Assembly: GCF_021300655.1 (NCBI RefSeq)
Contig: NZ_JAJTNB010000007.1
Location: forward strand, 1 to 64,000
From: Helicobacter kayseriensis
Lineage (GTDB): Bacteria > Campylobacterota > Campylobacteria > Campylobacterales > Helicobacteraceae
DNA: 64,000 nucleotides
Direction of reading: 5' to 3'
In this document: piece after piece, positions 46,301 to 53,916 of the stretch
How positions within the stretch are numbered: the stretch's first letter is position 1
How the letters are laid out: each line of letters begins with the position of its first letter
Notes under the pieces: generated by a model
The model's database searches: none
The model's input: the letters and a program-made list of their open reading frames with translations, nothing else
Told to the model about the DNA's origin: nothing
Program-made: the position numbers and the translations under genes

Positions 46301-48820
46301 TGTCATTACTGTATTCCTCAATTCAGTAACATTTGCTTTTGTAGCATCTCCTACCACTGCACCTGCATATTTTTCTTTTTTTGTATTACCCGTAAAATTA
46401 AACGTGATATTTTTGCTTCCAGAGCCTACGATATTAGCATTACCCTCTTCTGTTTCTGATCTTAGCCCATTGCGATTTTCAGAGAAATCAAGAATAATGC
46501 TAACATCTTTATTTTTTACTCCCAAATCCCCACGGAAAGCAGTGTTAAATAGGACTAAATCCCCTTTTGCATCCTCAACTTGAGACCTATTGATATATCC
46601 AGCATTGGCAAAGTAGTATTTGCTATCTTCTGTTCCACCTAGGATCATTCCGCCGTAGCCCTGTTTGTCTCCACCAAAGACATAGCCTTGATTTTCCCCT
46701 GTTCCATTTGCAAAGATAAAGCCAATCTTCTTTTTGACACCATCGCTAGCTTTTCCAATATTTCCTGTGGAAGTTCTCTCATCTACTCCATTGACTCCAT
46801 CAATGGTTGAAGTACTTCCACTGCTAAGTTTATAATTTACCCCACCAGAATTAGCAGCGATCTCATCTTTAGTGATATACCCATCATTGTTTGCATCATT
46901 CCAAATAGCATTTCCAAACATCGCTCCCATTGCCAAACCATTGAGATCATTGTTAGAACCTACGATATTTTCTTTTGTGGCAAAAAGAGCATTTCCATTG
47001 TCACTGACTTTGATATTTGTTTTTTGAAAGAGGAGAGTTCCATTGAGATGCCCGCTTTGTCCATTTTGTGCTTCTACTTTGATTTTGATTCCTGCATTTT
47101 CAAGTTTTTTATAAAGAGAATTGCCATTATTATCAAGACTGCTTAAATCAAGCTCATTTGAACCCTTTTGCTGAAATCCACTCATCACATACACAGAATC
47201 TGCATTTCCTCCACTGATGGTGAATTGCTTACCTTCAGCACCGCTTTTGGCATTATTTCTAAAATCAAAGGTCAAGAGATTTTTTCCACTTCCTAGGAAA
47301 CCTTTACTACCATCACTTCCTCCCTTGATAGTTGTTGTAGAGTCTGCAGATACATTAAAGCTACCGACTATATCTCCTCTGAAGCTTTGATCTACAATAT
47401 TATTGTTTCCATCTCCAAAAGTTCTCCCAGCAGTGTTTGTGAAAACAATGGTGCTGTTGGTGCCTCCGCCACCATTTGTTTGAAACGATTGATTGCTCCA
47501 GCTCCCGCCCTTAATACTTCCTTTAAAATCAGATTGATTAAAAAGATATGAGCTATGAGCATCATTGGTAATATTAAGATCCCCTTCTAGAGAAGAATTA
47601 ACGAGGATAATCTTTGAGTTTTTTGGGCTTCTAATATCATAAACGCTTCCTGTCCATGTGGCGTGATCAAGAGATACGACAGAACTATCTTTACTATCAT
47701 TAAAATCAAGAATAGCGTTCCCCTTCCAGAATGCTCCATTGCCAAAAGTTAAATTTACAGAAGAAATTGTTGAATCATTCTGTCCAGTAATCGCCAAATC
47801 ACCTATGAGATAGCTAGAAGGATTGGAAAAATTAATATAGCTTTTAGAACCTTTGTCGCTTTCTGGATACATAGGATTAAAATTAAAATAGAGTGATCCA
47901 TTTTCAATTTGTATCACATTGTTTGTGTCATACACACTTCCATCTTCTCTTGCATTGATATATACTTCTGTCTCATAGGAGAATACTGCTAGAGCATTGG
48001 CTTTTGTTGTTCTTGCGTTAGAATCAGAAGAGAAGATCATATTGATACCTGTCATTTTGTCATCAAGTCTCACACCAAGATTTTTATTGATTTTTAAAAC
48101 ATTATTCCATGCATTGTGAAAAGTCCCATTAATCCACCCTAAGGAAAAAACACCAGAACCAATGTTGTAATTTTTTTGAGAATGTAGATCAATATAAAGA
48201 TTGACATCAAATGTCGCATGCGAATCTCTCCAGAAGTAAAAAACACCGCGTTTTGTGCTTCCAAGACTCTTAGAAAGATCGAGATCAACAAACAGATTTC
48301 CGCCGCCGCCGATGACATAATCTTTCCTACCAAACGTCAAAAACAAAGTATCAAAATCATCGGCTTGCCCTTCTGTTGGGGTTAGAATATAACGAACTGT
48401 AGCTCCGCTAGCAATATTGGTAGTTTGCTGCTGAAGTGTTGGACTATCGCCAAAGCTAGTAGCTTTAATAGCAATGTTGCTATCTACATTTGACTGCCAA
48501 ACCTTATCTATATCCTTTTCTTCGATACTCTTTTCTGTATAGCTTAAAGAATTTAGCTTTTCAAATGTTTGTCCTAATTTACTCTTTGCATTACTTCTCA
48601 AATCCGCAACAGGAGAATATCCCTCAAGAATTCGATTCTTTAGAGTTTGATTATCCTTCTCTTGTTGTTCTAAGACTTTTTTCAGATTATCCACCGCTTC
48701 ATCTGCAATAGCAAGACTATGAAGCAATGAGCTCAACCCTAATGCCATCAAAGATGTAAAAGATTTTTCTTTAAAGGGCCCATTCTCCCCATTAGCAGAA
48801 TTTATGATTTTCTTTTTCAT
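37322..48820 (-). CDS. giant autotransporter (type Va secretion), VacA/ImaA-like
   Basis: A 3,832-residue protein with a long signal peptide (cleavage probably after AIA near residue 39), a short coiled stretch to about residue 105, a passenger of about 3,400 residues rich in G, S, N, T and short beta rungs, and a C-terminal autotransporter barrel (about residues 3520-3798). The barrel starts after NLNKRMGDLRDN and ends GARFSF. The passenger repeats two themes many times: 'F/I-V/I-G-x-x-S-H' (for example FVGKDSHDF) and 'F-x-x-A-G-x-L/I'. Features unusual for the family are an EF-hand-like loop DANNDGYITKDE at residues 642-653 and a charged 34-residue tail after the barrel. It resembles large Helicobacter VacA-like autotransporters; adhesion or immune modulation is inferred, no toxin domain is seen. 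Confidence 0.88.
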   Translation of the reverse strand: MKKKIINSANGENGPFKEKSFTSLMALGLSSLLHSLAIADEAVDNLKKVLEQQEKDNQTLKNRILEGYSPVADLRSNAKSKLGQTFEKLNSLSYTEKSIEEKDIDKVWQSNVDSNIAIKATSFGDSPTLQQQTTNIASGATVRYILTPTEGQADDFDTLFLTFGRKDYVIGGGGNLFVDLDLSKSLGSTKRGVFYFWRDSHATFDVNLYIDLHSQKNYNIGSGVFSLGWINGTFHNAWNNVLKINKNLGVRLDDKMTGINMIFSSDSNARTTKANALAVFSYETEVYINAREDGSVYDTNNVIQIENGSLYFNFNPMYPESDKGSKSYINFSNPSSYLIGDLAITGQNDSTISSVNLTFGNGAFWKGNAILDFNDSKDSSVVSLDHATWTGSVYDIRSPKNSKIILVNSSLEGDLNITNDAHSSYLFNQSDFKGSIKGGSWSNQSFQTNGGGGTNSTIVFTNTAGRTFGDGNNNIVDQSFRGDIVGSFNVSADSTTTIKGGSDGSKGFLGSGKNLLTFDFRNNAKSGAEGKQFTISGGNADSVYVMSGFQQKGSNELDLSSLDNNGNSLYKKLENAGIKIKVEAQNGQSGHLNGTLLFQKTNIKVSDNGNALFATKENIVGSNNDLNGLAMGAMFGNAIWNDANNDGYITKDEIAANSGGVNYKLSSGSTSTIDGVNGVDERTSTGNIGKASDGVKKKIGFIFANGTGENQGYVFGGDKQGYGGMILGGTEDSKYYFANAGYINRSQVEDAKGDLVLFNTAFRGDLGVKNKDVSIILDFSENRNGLRSETEEGNANIVGSGSKNITFNFTGNTKKEKYAGAVVGDATKANVTELRNTVMTDSADSQSDSDKATYTMLNLKKADSDGSISANDGMLTVSLEKKTASKTLIDAIRGAGLTNFNSPSGNNLGNSYGKDSAEGEAQARKDLVTDISELSKTSTTLSLRGTSLDATNIGFDDYVYDFAFGTGLGEIEGVTIEDSKLKGTIDLSLNNNKGHKIVMRGDSIEGEEATIKFNKENFGGDSGGIFSYNDLTAQDSVSPKTLKLTVEMDNANYLRSGDLVFTKTNLEADKLYANENVKVNLDFRDGRTLKIDEMGLKLAGDDNLVVHGRIQKSSKEMSADAATLPTIKVSVDNGYSGKIELINTGAQLVFKNTNQNAWSSKTAHSFDLRGTSLDVQGDLLGGQLESESFNMVFAKGDNVETTVERNDKEGSGYYKITEEGSNNGHSGKYENGVYDGNYIAESQGKLKRFNTANSGYNLTFVGKDSHDFSGLGNDNNNPFRRDSSMAFANAGSIDSQKIQYLTTNKDSKSQKVKVILEGTNLTNGNSLVAGNDVVNVNFNMTFIKESNAPATFGEESIKYVNADKYRDLATTNANGALKDSILKVAESKLDGGVDFKNASFNVLFVGDGSQSLSDSAVFKGGSASSVVTFRDSNLNAGNDTSSIQNIKGTIAFDLSHGNEDMQISGTLSNMFGNGSNESYNGTGKYQTNFSDDVSFDQLVFVSKEEIANAHTLESLSSNGQYFGDIDTFGNLANQDYSALGSIKDLDTSSSSSFTLAGGSTIALKGANQEIVFVGERSHGFDDDGILARESTKLGDSTGSTLTFIDAGELKVANLVNASSSGQQGRGTINLVGSTSIELKEVSSSSGLDARNTTQKTLTLYDAGSSDQQSTRAAITGEGITINAIFTGTRTLGEGVEIKNGSNGGASSEFNGAKASNVNIGQKGEKTIYHLLFDYTDAMQGKENLGFGQYQVYQGKITGLTSDSVIKFKNSGYLNGDQIANTDAIILLDNTQLKSDFRGDYAVLDYRQGKEGIAGNILTSDVREATGGSTPVLSQKVLTFDFTGTTAANENLKTHHIQAGYKVAPEYSSEANSILTFQNAPKITLANQEGSRDVKITTSTILKGIASATGFVQLASAKIDGSDFNTSNKQGDQKTYILSGTELVLQGTSIDASGAGNAIVENDYNLNLSFDQRESGRGMSGLEEELYKSSLIAHSITLGSAKQAGSLGDESKPLGLSLSFHDAGSLVGETKEGVSNVLSTSLANNARFNLSAESSNGYIGTVVFNNPTILKAKASLPSFGIPTREVSKDSSLSISAGSLGFVGDFVQSDDLASAGRDATAGAINVAFTEENKTYGILSGRGEMNISIQENALLDKETARKLGYDGRLQDINLLIDASNATGSNIVLAHSEGTGIGVVGKTISSSGAQSAWTNLNLDNTQGSVILDGAFDIKAANINFDGISKAFALSGDVFLNVANGASITLKDAKTTDGESKTLIINSSTKTSGTRRDFTFINLDSNITVELKSLESEGTPNTNDWGSGGDWNFRGTNLKITSAFWSEGSAGDRFQNYTFAKGAGTETTKAREEKTTLKLSELTTDDKINESSLTGELKTTNSGNNVKNLILKNAKMTFIGKDSFGMSGGNAKIDGTNGKITFGFYNGLVKSGNVIFDNTNNGEHANLGKNANIQDVITLRGTDTFNLSVRKSDGAEVEKGQNNSTIDAVFINGTQTPKTSIIGERYIDANSGDEALKATLAQYATTNAGGALSESILKTMESKAYGNIALEDTVAATMKFIGEDSHSFDGKVIVKGSGASAEFYQYTKADGNLSTPSTQASDWNQIKVDDRGNVSLTPVSNPTAGSGYKYAQLIGGNVNSRFDFDHTTVALDLVKFAGGKTIVYNSNISGQIAVQASGGVGNGGADGRTGGLSIAETSSTTLFFNAKMGTGNTLDEPSSIQNLTEIAKQYIDYHYTSAETGLGINLDFTNTHQMTKSNLANSSGSKQGEGKYALGTTQKQTNIILIGKDSVKTENLNLAIQENGASANNKGQSIDLSFLPANTAQGSGKYSYTIISGGDLDGKYINSVLGSDSTENTDVSGVGLTVFGKSKVTLVDTYVVGERNFAQVGFIDAGDLRNQKSSWGGGEGIDQFLIFDFHNGANNQSLNNGSADAVNNSSHNSRYIFTNIGSSTISLSDGVNLRSAINAALKSNSGRNGNNDVIGSNVRGYLGLRGVSVEGSINEDLAWYDLSNASQAINTNKAGNSVDIVFNSTEDISYVDGFDESGEHTFKIKHNGKNEVANITGENTGISGYAIFKASNGVRRSGTSLEIKGSAHKDIVFIGEKSIQDGQGNRAFESLKISGGSKESRYTFYAVGELSDGFLQGVKLQKSQEKNLTTDRANFGTFVFAGGTQITGNIDVDASEQGGAKLVFDDVVYRGTLSGNLEKDLKFAQGSNHVKIMDGGNASIYDFSALSGGSINLDIDFVQAIPYANSSVKYGASVIRGFENGNLSLIGSLKLAKSRNEVDQEDYSNSFAFNNQAKWIVTDNSRVMNLSLSNEGSSFNLDLASAKRMQTSLAAQSEQEVQVNKDLRVLEVGTLSSDGGQVLLGTMIDQEDQSKSMSDKIKASVIGSGTLYITAQDASITSGNFDTTGDNAIVLVAADSSYGEIKGAERKEGLSYVMTTLEHQVNANGELGSWEKVEDESAVSSSDSHRWVLSGFDTRINQELVDESGFLVSNPYRMLMIETNNLNKRMGDLRDNDYNQGAWIRVFNGRDSGEGSQNLYTNIQLGYDYATAAIGSKNYTGAAFSTSIVDINGKQYSGKANTYSVAVYNSHIADDGLYVDTIAKYLYTDQKLTPSGSSESSFGNHALSLGVEVGYRVYMGESNFYFESQAELIGGLIFGVKDIDMGMIGGRHITGELKTTTALNARVGVVQGYSLKTQSGFGADFRFGTSLVNEFVSEKNSVRLYDGITEARTSIGNDTKVVLNVGTSLILTDQWRVYLDAEKSFGGSRNTDYQANVGARFSFGDKVNSLPKSQEITPLKLKDKEEIKKVQETEQEQ

Positions 48821-49232
48821 GAGCCTTCTCCATATTTATTTTGTTGTTTATTTGTTTTCTAGTACATATTATAGAAAGTTAATTATATTTAAAAACTATT
48901 GAATTATCTTATAGCAAGTTTACAATTATTACTTTTGATAGAACAAAAAACACACAAAATCTCTAGGTCATTTTGGGCTAAATTGGGGATTTAAAGGTTT
49001 TGCTTGGTAGAGAATACAAAGTCATTTTAGAGGACGTATTATGACAATTAGAAAATGATCATAAGATTAATCTAATGTTCCAAAAAACCCAATAGACAAA
49101 GCTATTTAATTAATTCTCATTTTAAAAAACAAATCTACAATCCTAGGAAATTTCACAGAACAACTGATATTCAAAATAATCGATTTAATAAAACACAAAT
49201 CAATCCACCCCTTTTTTAAAGCCTACAATAGC
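48821..49232. other. intergenic region with autotransporter promoter
   Basis: The 412-bp stretch upstream of the autotransporter is very AT-rich near the gene and contains its promoter and ribosome-binding site (GGAGAAGG complement at 48824-48832). The rest, up to the end of the M16-like gene, shows no credible reading frame, RNA gene or insertion-sequence end. It is long for this compact genome and may hold further regulatory sites. Confidence 0.55.
48868..48873 (-). promoter_or_regulatory. -10 element of the autotransporter gene
   Basis: On the minus strand a perfect TATAAT hexamer (in TTTCTATAATATG) lies 48 bp before the start codon, in a T-rich upstream context and without a clear -35 box, typical of housekeeping promoters in Campylobacterota. 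Confidence 0.6.
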
Positions 49233-50516
49233 CTACTTCGTCACGATACTAAAACTCAAATCTAAAATTTCCTTATGTGATGCAATAAAATCATTGAGTT
49301 CATCAAGGCTAAGATCTTGGATTTTTTGCAATTCTTGCTTTTGGTAATCAAGACTCAATCCCAAAAAATAATTTGAAAATGCTGTGCCTAAGCGCTGACT
49401 TAATGTCTCATTGCGCAATGGCTCACTCCCTAAGAGAAACTTTTTGGCTCCATCAAGTTCTTCTTGCGTTGCACCATTTTTGACAAAGCCTTCAACGACT
49501 TTTTTGACAAGTTTGATACTTTGATCTTGATTGGCGATTTTTGTTTGAAGGTATCCACTTGCATAAGTTGCAAGCTTAGAAAGATTGACACGCATATAAG
49601 CCGAATATGCAAGACCATTTTTTACCCTAATCTCTTCCATCATTCTTGATCCAAACCCACTTGCCCCAAGAATAAAACTCATCACCTTGGCTTTATAAGC
49701 TTCATTTTTATAATCTTTCAAAACAAAAGGTGAGCCAAAATAAATATAAGCTTGCTCTGTAGGCTTATATTGCGTTTTGCTTTGAGCTTCTGCATTGGCA
49801 TCATAATGCCTTGCTTGGCTTTTTTGACCGATAGGAAGTTTTTCTAAAATCTTAACAAGCCTCTCAAGTGTCAAATCAATCTCAAGATCTCCGCCTACGA
49901 CAATGTTGAGATTTGAGACAGACAAAGAACGATCTAAATAATCTTTAATCTGTTTTAAAGAGATAGCTTGGATTGACCTTGGATTCCCGCGAGAGGGATA
50001 TTGCAATGGGGTATTTTTAAATAGCATTTGTGATAATCCAATGCTTGCAAGATAGTCATAATCGTTTTCTTTTGCCAGCAATGAGGCTGTAGCTGTTTGC
50101 TTCACCTTATTTAGTGCCTTTTCTGTAAGATTTGGAGACTGCAAAAGCATTGCAAGCAATTTTAGGGCTTCTTCTTCCTGATCTTTCAAAAAAGAAAGGT
50201 CAATTTCAAGAAACTCTTGAGAGCTAGATGCATACAAAGAAATCGCCTTTTCTTCCAAAAGAGAGGCAAATTTCACTCCACCAAACTCCTTTGTCCCCTC
50301 ATTTAAAAGCAAAGAAGAAAGATAGGAAAGTCCTTGAATACCCTCATTATATGCGCTTCCTGATCCAGAAAAGACAAGTTGGACTGCCCCAGTAGGAATA
50401 ATAGAACTTTTCTCATAAATCACTGGGATTTTGATTCCATTGATCTGAATCGTTTTAAGATTTGCACCGAGCATAATTCCTCCTAACACAAACATAAATA
50501 AAATCAAGCTTCTCAT
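49233..50516 (-). CDS. M16-family peptidase-like protein lacking the zinc motif
   Basis: A 427-residue M16 (insulinase/processing-peptidase) fold protein with a signal peptide (residues 1-18). Both M16 halves are recognisable, including GASGFGSRMMEEIRVKNGLAYS near residue 285. The zinc-binding HxxEH expected at GLxHFLEH is replaced by Tyr65-Leu-Ser-Ser68-Leu69 in GLSYLSSLLLNEGT, so the protein should be catalytically dead unless paired with an active partner. It overlaps mqnC by 4 bp and follows bamA and mqnC, as does the H. pylori gene annotated as processing protease. A chaperone or envelope scaffold role near BamA is inference. Confidence 0.82.
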   Translation of the reverse strand: MRSLILFMFVLGGIMLGANLKTIQINGIKIPVIYEKSSIIPTGAVQLVFSGSGSAYNEGIQGLSYLSSLLLNEGTKEFGGVKFASLLEEKAISLYASSSQEFLEIDLSFLKDQEEEALKLLAMLLQSPNLTEKALNKVKQTATASLLAKENDYDYLASIGLSQMLFKNTPLQYPSRGNPRSIQAISLKQIKDYLDRSLSVSNLNIVVGGDLEIDLTLERLVKILEKLPIGQKSQARHYDANAEAQSKTQYKPTEQAYIYFGSPFVLKDYKNEAYKAKVMSFILGASGFGSRMMEEIRVKNGLAYSAYMRVNLSKLATYASGYLQTKIANQDQSIKLVKKVVEGFVKNGATQEELDGAKKFLLGSEPLRNETLSQRLGTAFSNYFLGLSLDYQKQELQKIQDLSLDELNDFIASHKEILDLSFSIVTK

Positions 50517-51562
50517 ACATATTCCTCCAAAATCTCATAAGCTGTATTGCGCTTAGCGGGGATAAAGCCAAGATCTTTGATAAGAGCAATCATCTCTTGT
50601 GTATTCATACGATGACTGACCCCAGCACTTGAAACGACATTTTCCTCCATCATAACACTTCCTAGATCATTGGCTCCAAAAAGCAAAGCGAGTTGTCCAA
50701 TATGTCTTCCCTGCGTCACCCAAGAGCTTTGGATATTTTTGACATTATCCAAAAAGAGTCTTGAGGTTGCCAAGATTCTCAAATAGCGGTTTGAACTTGC
50801 CGAAAACAAATGAGGAAATTCGTGATGCAGTGGAGTATATTTTGGTTGAAAACTCCATGCAATAAATGCTCGAAATCCTCCATATTCATCTTGCAAATTA
50901 CGAATATGAGTAAGATGCTCAATAATATCTTCATCTTTTTCGACACTGCCAAACATCATCGTTGCTGTTGTTTTCATTCCGATTTTATGAGCTTCACGAT
51001 GCACTTCTAGCCACTCATTGACAGAAAGCTTTTTGGGAGCAATCACATCTCTAACGCGATCGCTCAATATCTCAGCACCTGCCCCAGGGATGGAACTAAG
51101 TCCAGCACTTTGAAGACGCATAAGCACTTCTGAAATAGGGATTTGGGAAATTTTGGCGATGTAATTAATCTCAATAGCTGAAAATCCATGGATGGTGATC
51201 TTGGGATATTTTTTGTGAATATGGGATACTAAGTCTTCATACCATTCTATCTTTAGCTTAGGATGCACTCCCCCTTGAAACAGAATCTGAGTCCCGCCAA
51301 TCTCAATCAATTCATCAATTTTTGCATCAATTTCCTCAAAACTTAAAATATAAGTTCCCTCTTCATTCACTCTTCTTTTAAAGGCACAAAATTTACAATC
51401 CACCCAACAAATATTGGTGTAATTAATATTGCGATCAATGATAAAAGTCGTAATATCTTGAGGATGGAGGCTTTTTCTTACTTCGTTGGCCATTTTTCCC
51501 AATGTCTTAAGAGGAAAATGTTGCAATACTTCTAAAGCTTCTTTTTCACTATAGCGTTTCAT
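50513..51562 (-). CDS. mqnC: cyclic dehypoxanthine futalosine synthase MqnC
   Basis: MqnC is a radical-SAM enzyme of the futalosine pathway of menaquinone synthesis, used by Helicobacter and Campylobacter instead of the classical Men pathway. The 349-residue protein has DRNINYTNICWVDCKFCAF at about residues 43-61 with the C-x3-C-x2-C cluster ligands. QGGVHPKLKIEWYEDL is near 95-110 and SSIPGAGAEIL near 156-166. The DRNINYTN start distinguishes MqnC from MqnE. It abuts bamA (one shared base) and overlaps the M16-like gene by 4 bp. Confidence 0.93.
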   Translation of the reverse strand: MKRYSEKEALEVLQHFPLKTLGKMANEVRKSLHPQDITTFIIDRNINYTNICWVDCKFCAFKRRVNEEGTYILSFEEIDAKIDELIEIGGTQILFQGGVHPKLKIEWYEDLVSHIHKKYPKITIHGFSAIEINYIAKISQIPISEVLMRLQSAGLSSIPGAGAEILSDRVRDVIAPKKLSVNEWLEVHREAHKIGMKTTATMMFGSVEKDEDIIEHLTHIRNLQDEYGGFRAFIAWSFQPKYTPLHHEFPHLFSASSNRYLRILATSRLFLDNVKNIQSSWVTQGRHIGQLALLFGANDLGSVMMEENVVSSAGVSHRMNTQEMIALIKDLGFIPAKRNTAYEILEEYV

Positions 51563-53862
51563 TAGAATCTTGTCCCCATTGTAAATTCAAAGTTTGAGGT
51601 TTTATCTCCAGGTTGAGGCTTGATCGCCCAAGGAAAGACAAGCACGATAGGCCCAATAGGAGAAACCCATTCAATTGCAAGTCCAGCAGATTGACGCACA
51701 ATAGGCTTATCGCTCAACACATAAGGATAAGGAAAATTTCTCTTGTGATTTCCAATAATCCCAAAATCATAAAAAGCAGAAACCCTCATCTGCAATGATT
51801 CCAAAAGCCCATAGCTCAATTCAATCGAGTTTGTAAACATATAATTTCCACCCACATATAAACCATCGAATCCCACAGGAGCAGGAGAGAGAGAGCCACT
51901 CTGATACCCTCTAACCGTGCTAATCCCACCCATAGAGAAGAGATTGTTAATAGGAGTATATCCCTCTTCAAACACATATCCCGCTTGAGCCTTGTATCGC
52001 GCAATCAAATCAATAGGCATCCATTTTTTGAGATGATGATAAATCGCAAACTTTCCATAGAGCTTTGTGTAATTTTCATCTCCTCCAAGCCCTGCATATT
52101 CAACATAAGTAGAGGCGATGATTCCATTTTGTGGGAAGTAATAATTATCTGTATTATCAAAACTCAAACTTGGGGTAAGAGAGATTTTCCAAGGATTAGG
52201 ATTGGTAAAAATCGTGCGATAGAAGCTCTCTGTCCCTCCTGCAAAGTCTGTGATGTTGGTGCGCCCTACCCCAAAGGCCAAAGAAAATCTTAAAGTATTG
52301 GTCAAAAGTCGTCCAACAGAGGTTGTAAATCCAGTATTGGTCTCTGTGTAATTCCAATCCACATAAGAGCTTCTAAAAACCTCAAATGAAAAGCTAAAGC
52401 GACTATCAAAGATTCTAGGATTTGTCAGTCCGATATTATACATTTGACGAGTTTTGGAAATATCCATATAGACTTGACCGCTATTTCCTGTTCCAAAGAG
52501 ATTTCTCTCTCTCACAGAGGCATTCACAGTGATTTTGTCATAGCTTCCATACCCCAAGCCAAACATCAATTCACCCGTCCTAGTCTCTACAACGCTCACC
52601 AAAAGATCCATTGAATCTTCACTGATGCGTCTTGTGTCGATTTTGACAGATTCAAAAAATCCCAATCTTCTCAATGCATTTTCAGATTCTCTAACACTTG
52701 TGAGATTATATAAATCCCCCGGTGCAAGCAAGATCTCACGCCTTATAATGCGATCACTTGTGCGAGTATTCCCCGAAATAATCACATCATTAATATAAAC
52801 CTTCTTCCCTACACTGACATAGTAAATCACCTTTACTTCGCCATCACTTTTGTCCAAATCAGGATTGACATTGGCAAAGGGATAGCCAATATCAGCAACT
52901 TTTGTTTTAATCAAATCCATATCTGCTCTGAGATTTTGCACATCAAAATACTCTCCCTTTTTGAGTTTGAGCCCAAAGTAAAGTTGATCTTCAGGAATCA
53001 CAGGAGTTTCTAAGACAATCTCAATATCAGAAACTTTATAACGCGTCCCCTCTGTGATCTTATAGAAAAGTTTTGCATTGTAATCATTAAAATTTACACT
53101 CAAAAATGGAGAGGAAATTTGAGCATCCAAAAATCCTTTTCGCATATAAGCATCTTGGATTCTCAAAGGATCGTATTCCAACTCACTTAAGTGAAGTTTT
53201 CCATCATTCAATCCCCACATCCACCCCATAAAATCTCGTTCTTTGTTGGCACTCAATGCCTCAATATCTTTGACAGATAGCTCTTTTCTTCCCTCATAGA
53301 CTGCCTTTCGGATAATGATCTCATTCCCTTGGTTGATATTGACTGTTAAGTTATAGGCATTGCTCTGTGCAATAGGTTCAGATTGGAATTCAATCACACT
53401 CCCATAATATCCCTTTTGTTCCAAGACTGCTTTGATCGTTTGCTTGGATTTTTCAAGCTTGATCGCATCAAACATATCCCCACGCTTGAGCCCCAATTGC
53501 TCAATCAAAGCGGTTCGATCCGACTCATTCCCATAGCCTTTGATTTCTATACTTCCTATTCTTGGCTTTTCTTTGAAGTAAAAATTCAGCACACCCGAAT
53601 CAAAGCTCACCCAAATATCTTCAAAATACCCTTGATCATAAAACGACCGAATCGCTCGATCTAATGCTTTATAATCCAGTTTTTCTCCGGTAGAAATACC
53701 TGAGATTTCATTTGCAATGACTTCAGAGATATAGACGATATTGTGGTATTTGACTGCTTTGACAATATCGCCCTTTTGAGACTTTGAAATCTTTGGGGGG
53801 ATAAGGGCAGTCTCTGCAAAGATTATGCCTACCATCAAGAAAAAAAGAAGTATTTTTTTCAA
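51562..53862 (-). CDS. bamA: outer membrane protein assembly factor BamA
   Basis: BamA folds and inserts outer-membrane barrel proteins. The 766-residue protein has a signal peptide (residues 1-16), five POTRA-like periplasmic domains (about residues 25-420), and a C-terminal 16-strand Omp85 barrel with the conserved loop motif VRGYQSGSLSP near 650 and a terminal phenylalanine (FTMGTRF). It is essential, and relevant here to the autotransporter and other barrels. It lies between recG and mqnC in one minus-strand run. Confidence 0.96.
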   Translation of the reverse strand: MKKILLFFLMVGIIFAETALIPPKISKSQKGDIVKAVKYHNIVYISEVIANEISGISTGEKLDYKALDRAIRSFYDQGYFEDIWVSFDSGVLNFYFKEKPRIGSIEIKGYGNESDRTALIEQLGLKRGDMFDAIKLEKSKQTIKAVLEQKGYYGSVIEFQSEPIAQSNAYNLTVNINQGNEIIIRKAVYEGRKELSVKDIEALSANKERDFMGWMWGLNDGKLHLSELEYDPLRIQDAYMRKGFLDAQISSPFLSVNFNDYNAKLFYKITEGTRYKVSDIEIVLETPVIPEDQLYFGLKLKKGEYFDVQNLRADMDLIKTKVADIGYPFANVNPDLDKSDGEVKVIYYVSVGKKVYINDVIISGNTRTSDRIIRREILLAPGDLYNLTSVRESENALRRLGFFESVKIDTRRISEDSMDLLVSVVETRTGELMFGLGYGSYDKITVNASVRERNLFGTGNSGQVYMDISKTRQMYNIGLTNPRIFDSRFSFSFEVFRSSYVDWNYTETNTGFTTSVGRLLTNTLRFSLAFGVGRTNITDFAGGTESFYRTIFTNPNPWKISLTPSLSFDNTDNYYFPQNGIIASTYVEYAGLGGDENYTKLYGKFAIYHHLKKWMPIDLIARYKAQAGYVFEEGYTPINNLFSMGGISTVRGYQSGSLSPAPVGFDGLYVGGNYMFTNSIELSYGLLESLQMRVSAFYDFGIIGNHKRNFPYPYVLSDKPIVRQSAGLAIEWVSPIGPIVLVFPWAIKPQPGDKTSNFEFTMGTRF

Positions 53863-53916
53863 TCACATTTCCTAAAAATTATATTTTACGATTCAAACAA
53901 AAAGGAGCAATTATAT

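Noticed and set aside
38444-48711. Many plus-strand open frames of 60-140 codons opposite the autotransporter, and minus-strand ones in other frames.
   Set aside because: They mirror the repetitive Gly/Ser/Asn-rich coding sequence of the large gene and lack ribosome-binding sites and domain signals.
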